Below, piece by piece: positions 37,581 through 48,131 of a DNA stretch of 64,000 nt; positions within the stretch are counted from its first letter, which is position 1; the number at the start of each line of letters is the position of its first letter. The stretch is from Bagarius yarrelli. Taxonomy: Eukaryota > Chordata > Actinopteri > Siluriformes > Sisoridae. The position numbers were made by a program, and so were the translations under genes. The stretch covers positions 200,001 through 264,000 of the forward strand of contig VCAZ01000192.1 of assembly GCA_005784505.1 (NCBI GenBank), in the 5' to 3' direction. The notes under the pieces are model-generated. The model made no database searches, was not told the DNA's origin, and was given only the letters and a program-made list of their open reading frames with translations.

Positions 37581-40500
37581 ACACACAATTGAATTTTATT
37601 CGACACACAGCACAAGTTTACTGAAAATTCTGGCTTTTACCTTTATATCTCTGTGCATTTTCCCCTTCAGATGTAAATAATGTAACCCCTGTAAAAAAAA
37701 AGTACTATTAACACATACTATAAACACATAAATCAGTTTTTAATATCGCTGTGCTTAATGATTAATCTTTACCCTAATACTGAGATTAATTATTCATTCA
37801 TTCATTTATTCATTTTCTTTAGCCGCTTATTCCCTAATTCGGGGTCACAGGGATCTGCTGGAGTCTATCTCAGCCGTCTCTAAAAGGGCGAAGGGCAGGA
37901 GGGAGACACCCTGGACAGGTCCCCAGTCTATCACAGATACACACACACTCACACTCACTCCTATGGACAATTTAGAATCACCAATCAATCTAACATACAT
38001 GTTTTTTGACTGTGGGAGGAAACCGGAGAACCCGGAGTAAACACACATAAGCAAATAAATTAGGGGTTAAGGGCCTTTCTCAGGGGCCAAACAGTGGAAG
38101 GTCTCATTATATTTTAAAGGATGGATAAGAGTACTGGGTACTGGTGTTGGGTGACGAGATCTGGGGTGCAGTCATCATTTTAGTTTACCCCAAAAGTGCT
38201 TAGTGGGGTTGAGATCATATCTAACCACACCCTGTCTACATGAAGCCTTTTTTAAGAAGAAAGAATCACATACGAGTGTGATGGTCAATCTGCCCACCAG
38301 TCTCAGCCCTAAATTCAAACCGCTGGTTAAAAAAATGATGCATATTAAAACGCTTAAGGGGTTTTGTACACAACACCTTTACAATGATAAAGATCCACAC
38401 AGTGTTTGTTTAAGCTCCTTAAATTTGTCCTCTTTTTTAAATTAAGCCCTATTTAGTGTGGCATTAAACAGACAGAGGTACGAGAGCAGACAGTGAGTGT
38501 GTGAAGGGTTTGTGTATGAATAGTGTGTGTGTGTGAGATTGTGATGGACTGATCAGGTGCAGGTGTATCTGGTTAATACTCAGGTGAGGGGGCGGCACTG
38601 ATTGGATGTGGAACCTGGTGTGATTGTGATAATAATTATAAATGATTGTGATTTTTCTCATGATGAATACATGAACGTGATTGTTTTATTATAACTGTGT
38701 GTGTTGGGGGTAATGATAACATGGGAATACTACATTAATCTTCTCTTTGTAGCTGGTTTATAACAGTGTGTGAAGAACACAACAGGGGGTGGAGTGAACA
38801 TAACTCATTAACATTTAAAACAACAGGAAGTGAAATAGGAACAGAACTGGTTTTAATAAGAGAAAAGGAGGGGTTTTATACCTACAATGCGAATTTTTAA
38901 GTTTATAATAGAATTTTTATTAAGACCTGAAAGACTCAGATTAACTTGTGAAAGTTGGGCTGAAACCAGGTTGTTAATGCAGGAACTTTAAATTTCCACA
39001 CCTTATGTTACCTTATGTTATGATGTCCAGAGATCAATCTGAGGATCTGGCTCTGCGATTAGATTTGGCTTATATAATTATACACACATACTGTATAATT
39101 ATTTATTCTGTAAATCTGTGTGAGTCCTGTTCCGTTAAAGTAACTATACAGTAAGTCACTATAATAAATAAAACATATACATACAGATACTATTGTAATA
39201 TTGTGCTGAAAGATTTGTATTATTTGTCCATTCCTCACCTGTAGTGTTTCCCTGCATACATATGCAATCTGTCTCTCTTTCAGCGGTCCAGTCACTGTCA
39301 AAACATTATTTATGGATTTATTTAGAAATTTTGTAAAATAAGAATTCTAATCTAGTGAAAATTTGACTATTGTATGTATTTTAATAACTAACCATGAATT
39401 TACAAGGAAACTTTATAAATTAGACAAATACAACTGGAAGCTATAGACTTTAATACACACCGCATTACTGCAGGAAATCCCATTCTGTCCTTTCCTTTTT
39501 ATCTTATAAACTGTTTAGCCAAATTTTGGGGATTGGATATGAAAATTTCAACCCACTATTCAGTAACCAGCGCTGCTAATGTAGAGGAACACGTCAGCAA
39601 TCCATCAGTAATTCCTGATAAACATTACCATGGTAGATGTTTTGCAGTGATCCTCCTCCACAGAACTCCATGCAGATCCACAGTTTGTTATTCCTGTTAA
39701 ATTGAGAAGTTTGTTTCTTAGTCTCACTGTTATCCACAAGCAATTTAATAAGTGCCTAAATATTAATAACAGCAGCAGGCAAACCTGAGGTAGCTGCCAA
39801 AATAGGCCACAATGTTTTTGTGCATGCAATCCTTCATCATGGTGATCTCCTGCTGAATGTTTAAAATGTCATCTCCTGAAACACAGACACAGTCTTCATT
39901 TGGCCTGTGAATCTGTGTAACTTATAGAACCACTGATATGTTTAATATGTTTAAACACTCGTGCTCCGTGACTAAAACTACAGTGTCATTTCTATTTTTT
40001 CCATCGGGCAGCTTCATTGGTCAGCTGCTTTATTCTCTCTTTATTGAAAACTGACTGATCTGATGGTGATGCAATAAAATGCTAATAAATTGTCAGTCTG
40101 TTTTATTAAAATAGAATCTGACCTCAACAGACAATAAGTTTAGGGCAGAAATAATTTTAATGAACTCTCAAATATGAAAATCATAAAATGTTTAAAAATA
40201 AAAGTAATTTTAACATCTCAAACTCTTATCACCTACCAGCTTCCAGTTTGACTACTTTGATGGCTGCAATGATGGCCGTCCTGATGTTTTGTGCCTGTAG
40301 GGATTGGACAAAAAGGAGAAGACTATTAAAATATAGCAAACTCTAATCAGACATATCAGTTTTTATAATGTTAATAGAAGTGAAGAGTTACATACACACA
40401 TACTGTATCTAGTGGATATAAACAGTTCACTCATCCTTAAACTGCAGACTTTGTGAAAGAATTAGATAAATCCATTCAGAGTTGCTTCACCCTTTAATGT

Positions 40501-43500
40501 GACAACCTTCTAGTGAAAAAAAATATCTGGGTGTCTGTTGGAGTTTTAAGGTGGTAAGAATAAGCAGTTATTTATGAATTATTTAGTCGATTCTTTTCCA
40601 CAGACAGTCTCACAAAATAGTCTCCTGAGATGTTTTTTCCAAAAGATTGAAAGCATTCCCAGAGCTGTTAAACATTCATTCAACTTCATGCTTCATTCCA
40701 AAGCATCCCAAACCATTTTAACTGGATTTAGATCGATTGATTTAGGGGACTGATGGCATTCGATCATTCTTGTTGGATTGAACTAAGAATATCAAATTTG
40801 CCCCATCAGAACATAGACAGTTTTTAACGTCTGCTTGTTTGTTCTTCCAATGTTATGATTTCTTTGTCAGGAACCATGAAGGTCTGACTCACACAGTCTT
40901 TTCCAAAGAGTGGATGGTGAAACATGTCTGCCACTTGAACTCAATAGTCAATCTTTGACATAGGTTGAAGTTTTAGGTAGATATATTAAATTATTATATT
41001 ACTGTACATGGAGACATTTTTATAATAATGGATTAAAGATCTGATTGAAAAACAAGGTAGTAGAAACAAGTATAAGTTACTGAATGTTTTTTAATAGTGA
41101 TAATGACTGTGGCATGTGCCAGCAGAACTGAGAGATCTGTTCATGCTAAAAAAGGGAAATGTTACCTACAATGTCACTTTTGGTATCTTAATTGCAACTG
41201 TAAATATTTTACTGGTTCAATTTTTTTTCCAATAAAATAATCTAATTTTAAACGTGCTATTTGGCTCTGACGAGCATCCCTCAGTTCTTAGTGAGTGTTT
41301 CTTTAGAAAAAGCAAGCTGACTGGAGAACATGCTGAGCATCCATGCTTTCTGCACCACACAGCAACATTTCCAGTGTTCGAGGCTAGAGCTGATTCTACA
41401 GTGTTAAATTATCCGAGACTAAAAGTGTTGATTTTAGTGTTGATTTGAATGACATCAGCACTTGCAGTGTAATTTGGTGGTCAGAGTCAGTGTAATTAAA
41501 GTGAGTGGGGCTGCTAATGAGTTGATTTGATTTCTGGCACTGAAGGACTGAAGATCTACCAGGACCTTGCACTCTAATCTAAACGTTCAGTTTATGTGAA
41601 CAGGGAAGCGTTCAAAAGTGTGGGTACCTTTTGCAAAGACCAAGCTAAGCTTCATTTTCTGTGATATTTACTGCTATAATATCGTATGTCTGGTCTTAAC
41701 GCTCTATAAATGCACATTTTTGGGGGAAAGGACAACCTGAGAGTCTAGACGCCTCCAATCTGTGATGAAGCCTATTAGAATCCATTCCCACTGTACTCTG
41801 CTACATTATAATTACACATTTTATACGCTTGTATTGGTTTTAAAAAAAAAACTAGGTATGTTTGTATTTTATGGTTACATCTCTGTTTTGTCTAAATAAG
41901 TTAATTATCATGGTTCTTGACCTGATTCTCCCCCTCTCAGTCCTGCACCAGGCCATCTCAGTTGGAAGGAGAGCCAGCAGAACCTCTGGGATTTGGAAGG
42001 ATCTAGGGCAGGATTGACAAATCCTATGTGATTGTGGACAAACATCTCATCCCTTGCACAGGCACCAGCTCCTTAGATACTATGAACAAATCTTCAAAGT
42101 CCACTGTGTGTTTACCAGGGAACACATTAGGAAGCCCTTATTAACATCTGTACGTTTCTAGTTTAACTGTTAGGATGTGGTGTTACATATAAAAGGTTAA
42201 ACTGACACAGCGTGTTGTGTAAGTATACTTTCCAACATTTAAGAGCTTATGACATTTAAGGAGCTAAATCTGGTTCTGTATAAACACTAAGTGCTGTCAT
42301 TAACTCTCTTGGTTATATGTTATTGACACACCCGTGTGCTTGGACTGGACACTAACATTTTAAGCAGTATCTCAATGAACACAAAAACAAGTTCCAAAAT
42401 GTTGACAGGACTAAGTTTAATATAACATCTGTTTAACTTATAACATGAAAGCCGTCTAGGCAGGGAATGAACAAGTTGGCAACATTTTGCAACATCTATC
42501 TTTTTCCATTCATTTAATGGCCTCTTTTATAGACTGAATGCTGGATGGAGAGTGATGCTCAACTTGTCTCTTCAGAATTTTCCATAGGTGTTCGAATGGG
42601 TTTAGATCATCTTCTCTTTCAGTATAAAGCAGTACATCTGTGAATTCATGATGTCATTAATAAAATGCAGCTTCCCGACACCAGCAGCACTCATGCAGCC
42701 CCACATAAGGACACTACCACCACCATGTTTCAATGAAGACACCATGCATTTCTCTTTGTATTTCTCACCTTTCCACACAGTTTTAAAGCCAGAAGTTCCA
42801 AAACATTTATTTTATCTCGGTTTTATCACTCCAGATTATAGAGTCCCAATAGTCCAGATTATAGAGTCCCAATCTTTGTCAGCATGCTCCCAGCACAGCG
42901 CCATTCTTCTGCAGTTTACGCCATATTGTGTCACAGAAAACAGCCACCCCAGTTTGGCTTTCCACATCATTAGATAACTGCAGTGAACTTGCTGCCGATT
43001 TATTTTAACCCTTCTCATCAGAAGAGGCTCCTGACCTTCCGTGGAACACCCGGACGTCCCTGTGAAATGGTTGCAGTTCCTTTTTTTGTACCACTTTTGC
43101 TACAGTATTCTGACTGATAAGTTAAGCTTTGCTGATCTTTTTGTAGCCTTTATCTTTATAGTGTAAAGAAATCATTTTCTTTTCTCAGGTCTTTTGACTA
43201 TTCCATGTGGTTCCATTGCTGACAGGGAAAGGGGTTTACTTTAAGTAACACCCCTTTTATAGTCCACTGTCTGCTGGACACCTGTGTAATCAAGAATTAG
43301 ACTCTCCTTTGGTTGAAATCTTGTTAAATAAGACACTTGTAGCCTAAAATGCATTTTTTTGCATCACCCTTATTTGAGTAAAATAGGAAATTGTGTTCTC
43401 TAAGTTATATTATTAGCTAATCCTAATTTTGTGTTGTAAGTTAAACAGACAGTACATCAAACCTAGTCTTGTCAACTTTCTGGAGATTTTGTGTTCATTG

Positions 43501-44128
43501 AGATACTGCTTAAAATGTTAGGTGTACTTATTTACATATATGTCAGTTATTGGTCTATTTAATCTGGAATAATCAGTATTGGCATCTTCCCTGAAAAACA
43601 CATCTGGGTCGACCCCCTACTGTATACATGTATACACATCTGCGCTGACCTTGCATAAGCTTGTAAATCTGTACAGTTCACTCTTCTCCCTGTAAATTTG
43701 TTCATTCTGAAGCTTTTTCTACCATATCAAGATTAACCCTATTTGGATTCAGCCCACCTCTGGGTGGAAGGAACTGGCCGCTGGTAACCATGGTGATACT
43801 AACAGCACCAATGGCAGATCAGCTGCCACACCAAGGGTTACATCAGTCAAAAAAAATAGCAGCACGTTGATTTCCTGTTTTCTTTCCTGTTCTACCCGAT
43901 CACATCCTGTGAGATCTTTCTCCATGTGTAATCACAATACAGCACATGCTTCAATATTGTCCAAAATATAATGCTAATTAAATGTTAGTTGAACATAAGA
44001 AGCAAAATATTTATGCAGGTAAAAATAACATGAACTCCTACATTGCCAAAGACGTGTTTTTCCGTGGGCAATGTTAAAAATACACATTTGCCACATAAGC
44101 ACATGTTCCTTTGACACTTCATTTACTC

Positions 44129-44163
<35 letters not shown>

Positions 44164-44894
44164 TTCCTGATGCATTAGAATTGCAGAATATTTTAAAGTC
44201 TGGTATTCATGTTGAATTTACCCTGTTTCATTAAAATACAGTAAAATGTTTGAGAAAGTGAGTGTAAAGACAGTCTACAGCTTTCTACCACCTGTAGCAG
44301 ATCAATTACTACCATTAGATCAGGTGCAGCTCCTGGTGGTATATGAAGAAACTGGGGTTTCCTGTGGTTTAACTGTTAAACGGGGCAGATTTTGCATCCA
44401 TGTTGTTGTTGTTTTTTTATTTATTTTTATATATATATTATATATACATATATACATACATACATATACATATATATATATATAGATATATATATATATG
44501 TTGTTTTTCATTAACAAATACGTATCAACAAGTCCAAACATAATATATAAAATATGTGCAAAATATTAACAAAATGTCCAAATGCAGAAAAAATAAGGGC
44601 GTTTTATTAAATTCTCTCGTTTTAGTAAAAAAACCCAGCCAGAATAAAAATAGGATGGGATGTTTGGACTATGGAATCCGGCCCTTGGTGTGTGTTATTT
44701 GCTTAGATAAAATGTTACACTGTTATTTGTTAGAACTGTAACGTTTTATTTACGCACATGGAGTAACAGTGTCGGTGATTCCAGCCGCTGGTTATTACCT
44801 TAAAAACATCCCCGTATGTGCCGCTGCCGATGCGGTGGAGCAGCTCGTAATCGTCCAGCGGGTCGCTGTTCAATACTCCGATGTCGTCCATCAT
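11549..44894 (-). CDS. map4k2: MAP4K2 (germinal centre kinase), 32 coding exons
   Basis: Serine/threonine kinase of the MAP4K/GCK family, which in vertebrates acts upstream of MAP3Ks in JNK and p38 signalling. Coding exons in transcript order: 44894-44799, 40294-40237, 39875-39785, 39693-39629, 39294-39239, 37688-37641, 37498-37456, 37330-37258, 35303-35172, 35063-35001, 34913-34832, 31651-31541, 30854-30800, 28789-28731, 28417-28371, 27510-27472, 26997-26964, 26878-26728, 23627-23542, 23433-23392, 23290-23206, 23099-23020, 19285-19225, 19129-19006, 18877-18819, 18729-18626, 14240-14063, 13956-13888, 13791-13705, 12381-12311, 11786-11731, 11627-11549. All junctions are GT/AG and in phase, giving about 827 residues with no stop; human MAP4K2 is about 820. 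MAP4K2 is preferred over MAP4K1/3/5 because of ALMLMSKSSFQPPKLRDK, ERQIAYVCRE, the linker block ALLERSLT and the final SNLYILTGH. Two in-frame ATGs are adjacent; the second (44891) has the better Kozak context. Exons 13, 18 and 19 are the least certain. Confidence 0.95.
12119..12232 (+). repeat. map4k2: Degenerate SINE in map4k2 intron 30
   Basis: Head GGTAGCTCAGTGGTCAAG, B-box remnant, then AGCACCATTAAGCTGC; the rest is lost. It lies just downstream of exon 30. Confidence 0.55.
12382..13704. other. map4k2: map4k2 intron 29, no further feature
   Basis: A short block near 12,660-12,725 reads like the SPDLNPIEH motif of a Tc1-type transposase but is too short and decayed to classify. The rest shows no gene or clear repeat. 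Confidence 0.35.
14023..14052. repeat. map4k2: GT/CA microsatellite 10 nt past the map4k2 exon 27 donor
   Basis: On the transcribed strand this is a CA repeat starting about 10 nt after the donor of exon 27 (exon end 14063). Confidence 0.9.
15986..16024. repeat. Perfect 16-bp inverted repeat
   Basis: ACAGACTACTGATATA and its exact reverse complement, separated by a short spacer, inside the decayed LINE. Confidence 0.8.
17105..17812 (+). mobile_element. Internally deleted Tc1-like transposon nested in the LINE
   Basis: Broken frames give transposase blocks in order: an HTH region near 17,150 (QALNISK-like), STAQVGE and HKSGLYGRVA, RKPLFKERHKKSGL, ATSDVEHTAN, ELFGLNAK and TIPTVKHVGGCIMLWGCF at about 17,577-17,632. 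The frame is then deleted to the 3' terminal block (GTGACAAAATGTGAACAG). Frameshifts and the loss of the catalytic end make it non-autonomous. Confidence 0.75.
19840..20560 (-). repeat. Retroelement-derived repeat remnant in map4k2 intron 22
   Basis: Non-coding block with the GGAAGCCAGTGGAGC and ACAGTAATTGATAC phrases of a dispersed fish repeat, similar in kind to 500-680. It is interrupted and carries no intact frame. Class not certain. Confidence 0.4.
20672..20816 (+). repeat. SINE tail fragment
   Basis: 3' half only: CACCACTACTGGGCCCCTGA, CCTAACCCCTAATTGCTCAG, GTAAGTCGCTCCTGATAAGG, GCGTCTGCCAAATTC. The tRNA-like head is missing. Confidence 0.75.
21370..21556 (+). repeat. tRNA-derived SINE (Mermaid-like)
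   Basis: Complete layout: head AGTGGTAGCGCAGTGGTTG, GGCCCCTGAACAAGG, CCTTAACCCCC, and tail GTAAGTCACTCTGGATAACG with CATCTGCCAAAATGC. In map4k2 intron 22. Confidence 0.8.
22030..22440 (+). mobile_element. Decayed LINE ORF2 fragment in map4k2 intron 22
   Basis: Broken frames resemble the C-terminal part of a fish LINE ORF2 (a MSVLDYE block followed by serine- and leucine-rich blocks). No continuous ORF; assignment is tentative. Confidence 0.35.
23392..31651 (-). CDS. map4k2: map4k2 exons 12-20: proline-rich linker
   Basis: The linker between kinase and CNH domains is diverged, as in other MAP4Ks. Exon 12 carries HAFVTQLLTRNLIIELLD, the end of the kinase extension. Exons 14-17 include DDWSSIGNEEES and LLECVEEALLERSLT, which match a conserved block of MAP4K2. 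Exon 18 (KYSTVKRVPQPQ) and exon 19 (GPTPPQHPLSPEWSTLRRK) are proline-rich and end at HGLPPTPQVH in exon 20, the conserved entry to the CNH domain. Exon 18 is ended at 26728 because CAG|GTGTTA there joins in phase to exon 19 at 23627. Alternatives exist: a 14-nt microexon near 23,700-23,720 or an earlier exon 19 acceptor would also keep the frame. Transcript data would settle this. Confidence 0.8.
23970..25016 (+). mobile_element. 5'-truncated L2-like LINE in map4k2 intron 18
   Basis: The frame 23,998-24,246 is an ORF2 C-terminus (YLSELL, GGRAFSYRAPMLWNNLP, RESDTVSVFKSRLKTYLF). The 3' UTR holds a CT repeat at 24,521-24,574 and the block GGATGGGTTCCCTGTTGAG, and ends at AAATAAAACTGAATTGAATT (to about 25,016). 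Antisense to map4k2. Confidence 0.8.
25850..26260. repeat. Unclassified repeat-like block rich in GGGGCCC
   Basis: Contains several GGGGGCCC/GGGGCCCCCAC phrases and resembles in style 29,150-29,520, where GGGGCCCT phrases also recur. No frame or termini were found, so it is left unclassified. Confidence 0.3.
27012..27023. repeat. map4k2: 12-base G run beside map4k2 exon 17
   Basis: On the transcribed strand this is a C12 run inside the pyrimidine tract, about 12 nt upstream of the exon 17 acceptor (exon start 26997). Confidence 0.9.
27640..28330. mobile_element. Possible non-autonomous Tc1-like element in map4k2 intron 15
   Basis: Left part has CAAATTTTGGCACCCTTG and right part CAAAGTTTAAGGGTACC with CAATTGT-like flanks, arranged like inverted termini of Tc1-type elements. 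No transposase frame. Confidence 0.35.
28521..28704. mobile_element. hAT-type MITE, 184 bp, with inverted ends
   Basis: Begins CAGGGGTGTCCAAAC and ends GTTTGGACACCCCTG. About 50 bases at each end are near reverse complements (blocks GAGTTTAGCT and AGCTAAACTC). Flanks TTTTAGAC and ACGTAGAC could be a decayed 8-bp target duplication, as expected for hAT. It sits 26 nt inside intron 14 of map4k2, just after the exon 14 donor. Confidence 0.8.
29970..30560. other. map4k2: map4k2 intron 13 sequence, repeat-like, unclassified
   Basis: Contains repeat-like phrases (CATATTCACAAAACATCTTAA, ATTTCACAAAGTG) suggestive of a DNA-transposon remnant, but no termini or frames could be fixed. Confidence 0.25.
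31652..32173. repeat. map4k2: 520-bp GA tract (TC on the transcribed strand)
   Basis: Imperfect AGAG/GAGAGG repeat, almost purely purine on the plus strand. On the map4k2 transcript it is a CU tract ending exactly at the AG acceptor of exon 12 (exon start 31651). The ~200-codon frame within it is a translation of the repeat and is not a gene. Confidence 0.95.
32560..33592 (+). mobile_element. 5'-truncated LINE, ORF2 end and tail, in map4k2 intron 11
   Basis: Broken frames carry ORF2 landmarks (NTLLFVYRAIRSDNDA, HLDFSGTSARI, then SAEEMIGCNLLPP and HQDQDTRTVSFHLK). It ends in a TTGGCAATAAAGCCGATTTG tail near 33,590. Stops throughout; not functional. Confidence 0.65.
33600..34830. other. map4k2: map4k2 intron 11, no gene seen
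   Basis: AT-rich sequence without recognisable exon, RNA gene or assignable transposon. Confidence 0.4.
34832..44894 (-). CDS. map4k2: map4k2 exons 1-11: protein kinase domain
   Basis: These exons encode the catalytic domain, roughly residues 17-275. Every hallmark is visible: the glycine loop GSGTYGDVF at the end of exon 1, the ATP-binding lysine in AAIKVVKLE (exon 2, about K45), the hinge WICMEFCGGGS (exon 4), the catalytic loop HRDIKGAN across exons 6-7, DFG across exons 7-8, the activation segment KRKSFIGTPYW (exon 8) and MAPEVAAVERKGGYNQLCD (exon 9). The activation-loop serine of the family is present in KRKSF. All catalytic residues are kept, so an active kinase is inferred. Intron 1 is 4.5 kb and holds no recognisable exon. 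The start region is moderately CpG-rich. Confidence 0.96.
35139..35164. repeat. map4k2: GT/CA microsatellite just past the map4k2 exon 9 donor
   Basis: Short GT-rich stretch in which the donor of exon 9 (exon end 35172) is closely followed by CA units on the transcribed strand. Confidence 0.8.
35815..35990 (-). repeat. SINE remnant, antisense
   Basis: Opens with the reverse complement of the SINE tail (TTTGGCAGGTGCCCTTATCC, AGAGCGACTAC) followed by a decayed body. In map4k2 intron 8. Confidence 0.6.
36000..36720 (+). mobile_element. Tc1-like transposon remnant in map4k2 intron 8
   Basis: The frame from 36,207 reads KYGGGSIMMWGYCLSAGTGH, the transposase block around the catalytic centre; flanking parts are broken (PSQSPDLNP-like phrase near 36,450). 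Left end near GAGTATTTGGACCCCTG. Confidence 0.65.
37399..37432. repeat. map4k2: GT microsatellite in map4k2 intron 7
   Basis: About 16 GT units between exons 7 and 8. Confidence 0.9.
37547..37587. repeat. map4k2: CA microsatellite in map4k2 intron 6
   Basis: About 20 CA units, one interruption, between exons 6 and 7. Confidence 0.9.
37800..38047 (-). repeat. SINE of a second family (DANA-like), antisense
   Basis: Reverse-complement copy with AGCCGCTTATTCCCTAATTC, GGTCACAGGGATCTGCTGGA, CACACTCACACTCACTCCTA and TGTGGGAGGAAACCGGAGAA, matching in reverse the plus copy at 45,385-45,690. Confidence 0.7.
38110..38460 (-). mobile_element. Possible antisense Tc1-type remnant in map4k2 intron 5
   Basis: Phrases such as CCAAAAGTGCTTAGTGGGGT and TGAGATCATATCTAACC resemble the reverse strand of Tc1-type repeats. 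No frame; tentative. Confidence 0.3.
40400..41000 (-). mobile_element. Possible antisense Tc1-type remnant in map4k2 intron 1
   Basis: Blocks such as ACTGGATTTAGATCGATTGA and CTGATGGCATTCGATCATTC resemble the antisense of a Tc1-type element. Decayed, no frame. Confidence 0.3.
42480..43330 (-). mobile_element. Antisense DNA-transposon remnant in map4k2 intron 1
   Basis: Phrases CAGCAGCACTCATGCAGCCC, CCACATAAGGACACTACCAC and CACCATGTTTCAATGAAG are those of a dispersed fish repeat read in reverse (on the minus strand a GTGGTGG / GGGGCTGCATGAG block as in transposase catalytic regions). No intact frame. Confidence 0.4.
44130..44500. repeat. map4k2: GT and TA microsatellites in map4k2 intron 1
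   Basis: GT repeat at about 44,133-44,162 and an imperfect TA/CATA repeat at about 44,428-44,500. Confidence 0.85.
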
Positions 44895-45384
44895 TAATGG
44901 TGTTCAGCGGGATGTCAGTGCAATAAACACGACCTGTTTTCTGTTTGTGCGAAACTTAATGTTTGCGCCACTTCCTCCTTAGCATTAACCGCTACTGCCG
45001 CCGCCGCTGTAAAGGAAAACAACTCCGTTATATCCCGTTATTTACACTAGGATGTGTCCTGGACATGATGTCCGATGTCCAGTCACATTATAGAAGGGAA
45101 AGCGGTGCTGCGGTTCAATAACCAGCGCGTGAGTCTGACGGTCAGTCGGTGTGCAGTTCAGGCTACCTGACAACAGTGACGTGAGACAGCTTCACAACAA
45201 AACAATCACCTACAACAGTTTCATCTTACTCTAAACTGCAATGCAAAGTACGGAAACACAAAGAGACTTCCACATTATTTAACACTAAAAGGACTGGTGT
45301 ACAAATACTTCGAGTTCCAGCACAAAGGCACGCTATATCTGTGATCATCTTACCACCGACGCCACCTACAGGACTCTAAGAGTA

Positions 45385-45690
45385 ATTGGCTTAGTGTTTA
45401 GCACTGTTGCCTCAAAGTTAGGCCCTGGGTTCGATTCCCCTGCAGGGGTCTTTCTGTGTGGAGTTTCTCCCTGTGCTTGCGTGGGTTTACTCGTGTATGT
45501 TAGATTGATTGGTGATTCTAAATTGCCCATAGGGGTGAGTGTGAGTGTGGCCCTGTGATGGACTGGTGACGTGTCCAGGGTGTCCCCCTACTGTCTTTCT
45601 TCCTTTCAGACACAGCTGGGATAGACTCCAGCAGATGACTGTGACCCCGAATTAGGGAAAGAGCGGCTATAGAAGATGAATGAGTGAATA
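45385..45690 (+). repeat. SINE of the DANA-like family
   Basis: tRNA-like head (TTAGTGTTTAGCACTGTTGC, GGGTTCGATTCCCC), then TTTCTGTGTGGAGTTTCTCC, CGTGGGTTTACTCG, GTGTGAGTGTGGCCCTGTGA and a CCCCGAATTAGGGAAAGAGC tail. Confidence 0.8.
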
Positions 45691-46814
45691 AATATAAAGT
45701 ATTTGTATTTGTCCAAGGCCGCATTTATACCGCATGTTCTTACTTCCTTTTCCGCTCAGTACGTGTACATTGGGTTGTTTTTCGGTCTATGTGTTAATGC
45801 AGATATCAGATACAGGTCTGTTTTAAAAGATGATGTAAGTGGATCATCAGAAAAATCGGATATAGTCACAACTGAATCTGAATTACATCTGCAGTGTAAA
45901 TGTTTATGCCCCTTAAACCACCTACCACACCAATTCCACAGTGTTACTACTAATAAAACAGATTTAAAGTGCATGGGTCTATAGAATCATCAAAAGTTCC
46001 CTCACCCTAAGTAGCACCCTGCTAAGTGTAATGATTGAGATGCAATTCATTTAATGTTTGTGCACGACTGACCAATGATGATGCGTGAAATGCAGGACTT
46101 AAGAAAAAAATGTAAAAGCAATGTGAAAACACACAAAAAGCAAAAGCGAATCATGGACAATTTGGGCTATTTAAAAAATCCCGACTGGACGCATTTTTTC
46201 AGGTCCAAAAGGACAGCACGTCTGTGAAAAAGAGACATAATGTCACCCCAGTTTAGACTGTGTTGCAATCTTCACTGAATTTTAAATGCCACCAAATAAA
46301 AGTGAGGAGGCGTCAGTGGAGGGGTTATTCCAGGTTATAATCAGCTTCAAGAGAAATAATGGGAAACCTTATAATAGAAGTAATAAAGAGAATTGAAGCT
46401 GATTCTGTCAGGAAGACTTTGAATAAGACCCCAATGCAGTGGACAGATGCAGGCTGAACAATCTCCTGGCAGAAGGAGTAATTTTACATTATGCATAGCT
46501 GTCATTAAGTGTCTACAAAAATGCTGTGCTAAAATGTATTTATATTTATATTTTTTGTCTAATTGGTCATCCTAATATAAAAAAGTGATAAAAACATGTA
46601 CTGGACTTTGTCTGTTATGTTTATTTAGAAAGTGATGACAAGATTCCCTTAGTGGTAATTTTGGAAACTCAAGAAGTTGTCCACAAAGATTCACAAAACG
46701 CAATAACAAATCGGCAAAATGGAAAATGACGATGCAAACCAAAAATAACGGCACAAAATCCCAAATGGACTGATAGTTAATAGTTGATGGGTTGGAGTTT
46801 TAGCATTTAGAGAT

Positions 46815-46995
46815 GAAGTAGCATAATGGGTAAAGTGGTGGGCTGGTGACTGGATGATTGTGGTTTCAGCTTTCACCACCACCTCAGAGTTCAGAGTTGC
46901 TATGCTGAACCCCTAATCAACTGCTGAGCTGGCTGAATGAAATAAATGTAAGTGGCTCTAGATGAGGGGTTCTGCTCACCGTTACAGTGACTGCT
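46815..46995 (+). repeat. Degenerate tRNA-derived SINE
   Basis: Head AGCATAATGGGTAAAGTGG, middle CTGAACCCCTAATCAACTGC, tail GTAAGTGGCTCTAGATGAGG. Confidence 0.55.
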
Positions 46996-47430
46996 GTGAA
47001 AAATAGCACCTGGACAGTAAACCTGAGTTACAGTTCGTGTCAGTTCGTTTTGTGGGTCTAAATCTTTAAATATTTTGATAGTAAATCTATGATTAAGAAA
47101 TAAGTTGCCTACACTACTTTACTTGAGTTTATCCAGTTAAAGAAGGAAACCGGTATAATTTTACTCCTTACTGAGACGATGATGAGTTTCCACCGAGACT
47201 GACTGACAACAGCATTTCTGCAGAAACACTTACATACAAACGGAATTTGTACAACTGAGCAGTTAAAGGTTAAAGCTTCTACCATAATAAAAACCAAATA
47301 TACAACTACATTTTCATTAACTTCTTTACCAAGTAATTTCTGTTTATTTTAATCGACTAACAGAGCAACAATCTCCAAACTTTTCATGTTTTATATAATC
47401 AGATACACAAACTTAAAAAAAGATAATAAT

Positions 47431-47462
<32 letters not shown>

Positions 47463-47503
47463 CAAACACAGCAGAACCCCTGAAACGGTGCTATTACCAA
47501 AAC

Positions 47504-47830
<327 letters not shown>

Positions 47831-48096
47831 TAAGTATTTATCTGGGCAGTGTTGTTGTGTGGAACATGTTGACAGTTCAGCTAAAATAAGCTAAACTAGG
47901 CTAAGCTAACTGCAACTAAACTAGCCAACTAAAATAAACTCTCAGACTTTAATTCTTTTCTTATTTTATCTGTAAAAGTCATACTTATGGCGCTAAAATG
48001 AGTTAATGAATTAATAACCGGGTGTGTCGGAGATTTCGAGCTGCTTTGCTACCTGATATATCGATATTTAAAGTGTATATATAAACCGTTGATTAA

Positions 48097-48131
<35 letters not shown>

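Noticed and set aside
45703..45984. A 93-codon plus-strand open frame in the intergenic region
   Set aside because: It overlaps repeat-like sequence (phrases such as CAGATATCAGATACAGG and CTGCAGTGTAAATG of a dispersed element) and has no splice or promoter context.
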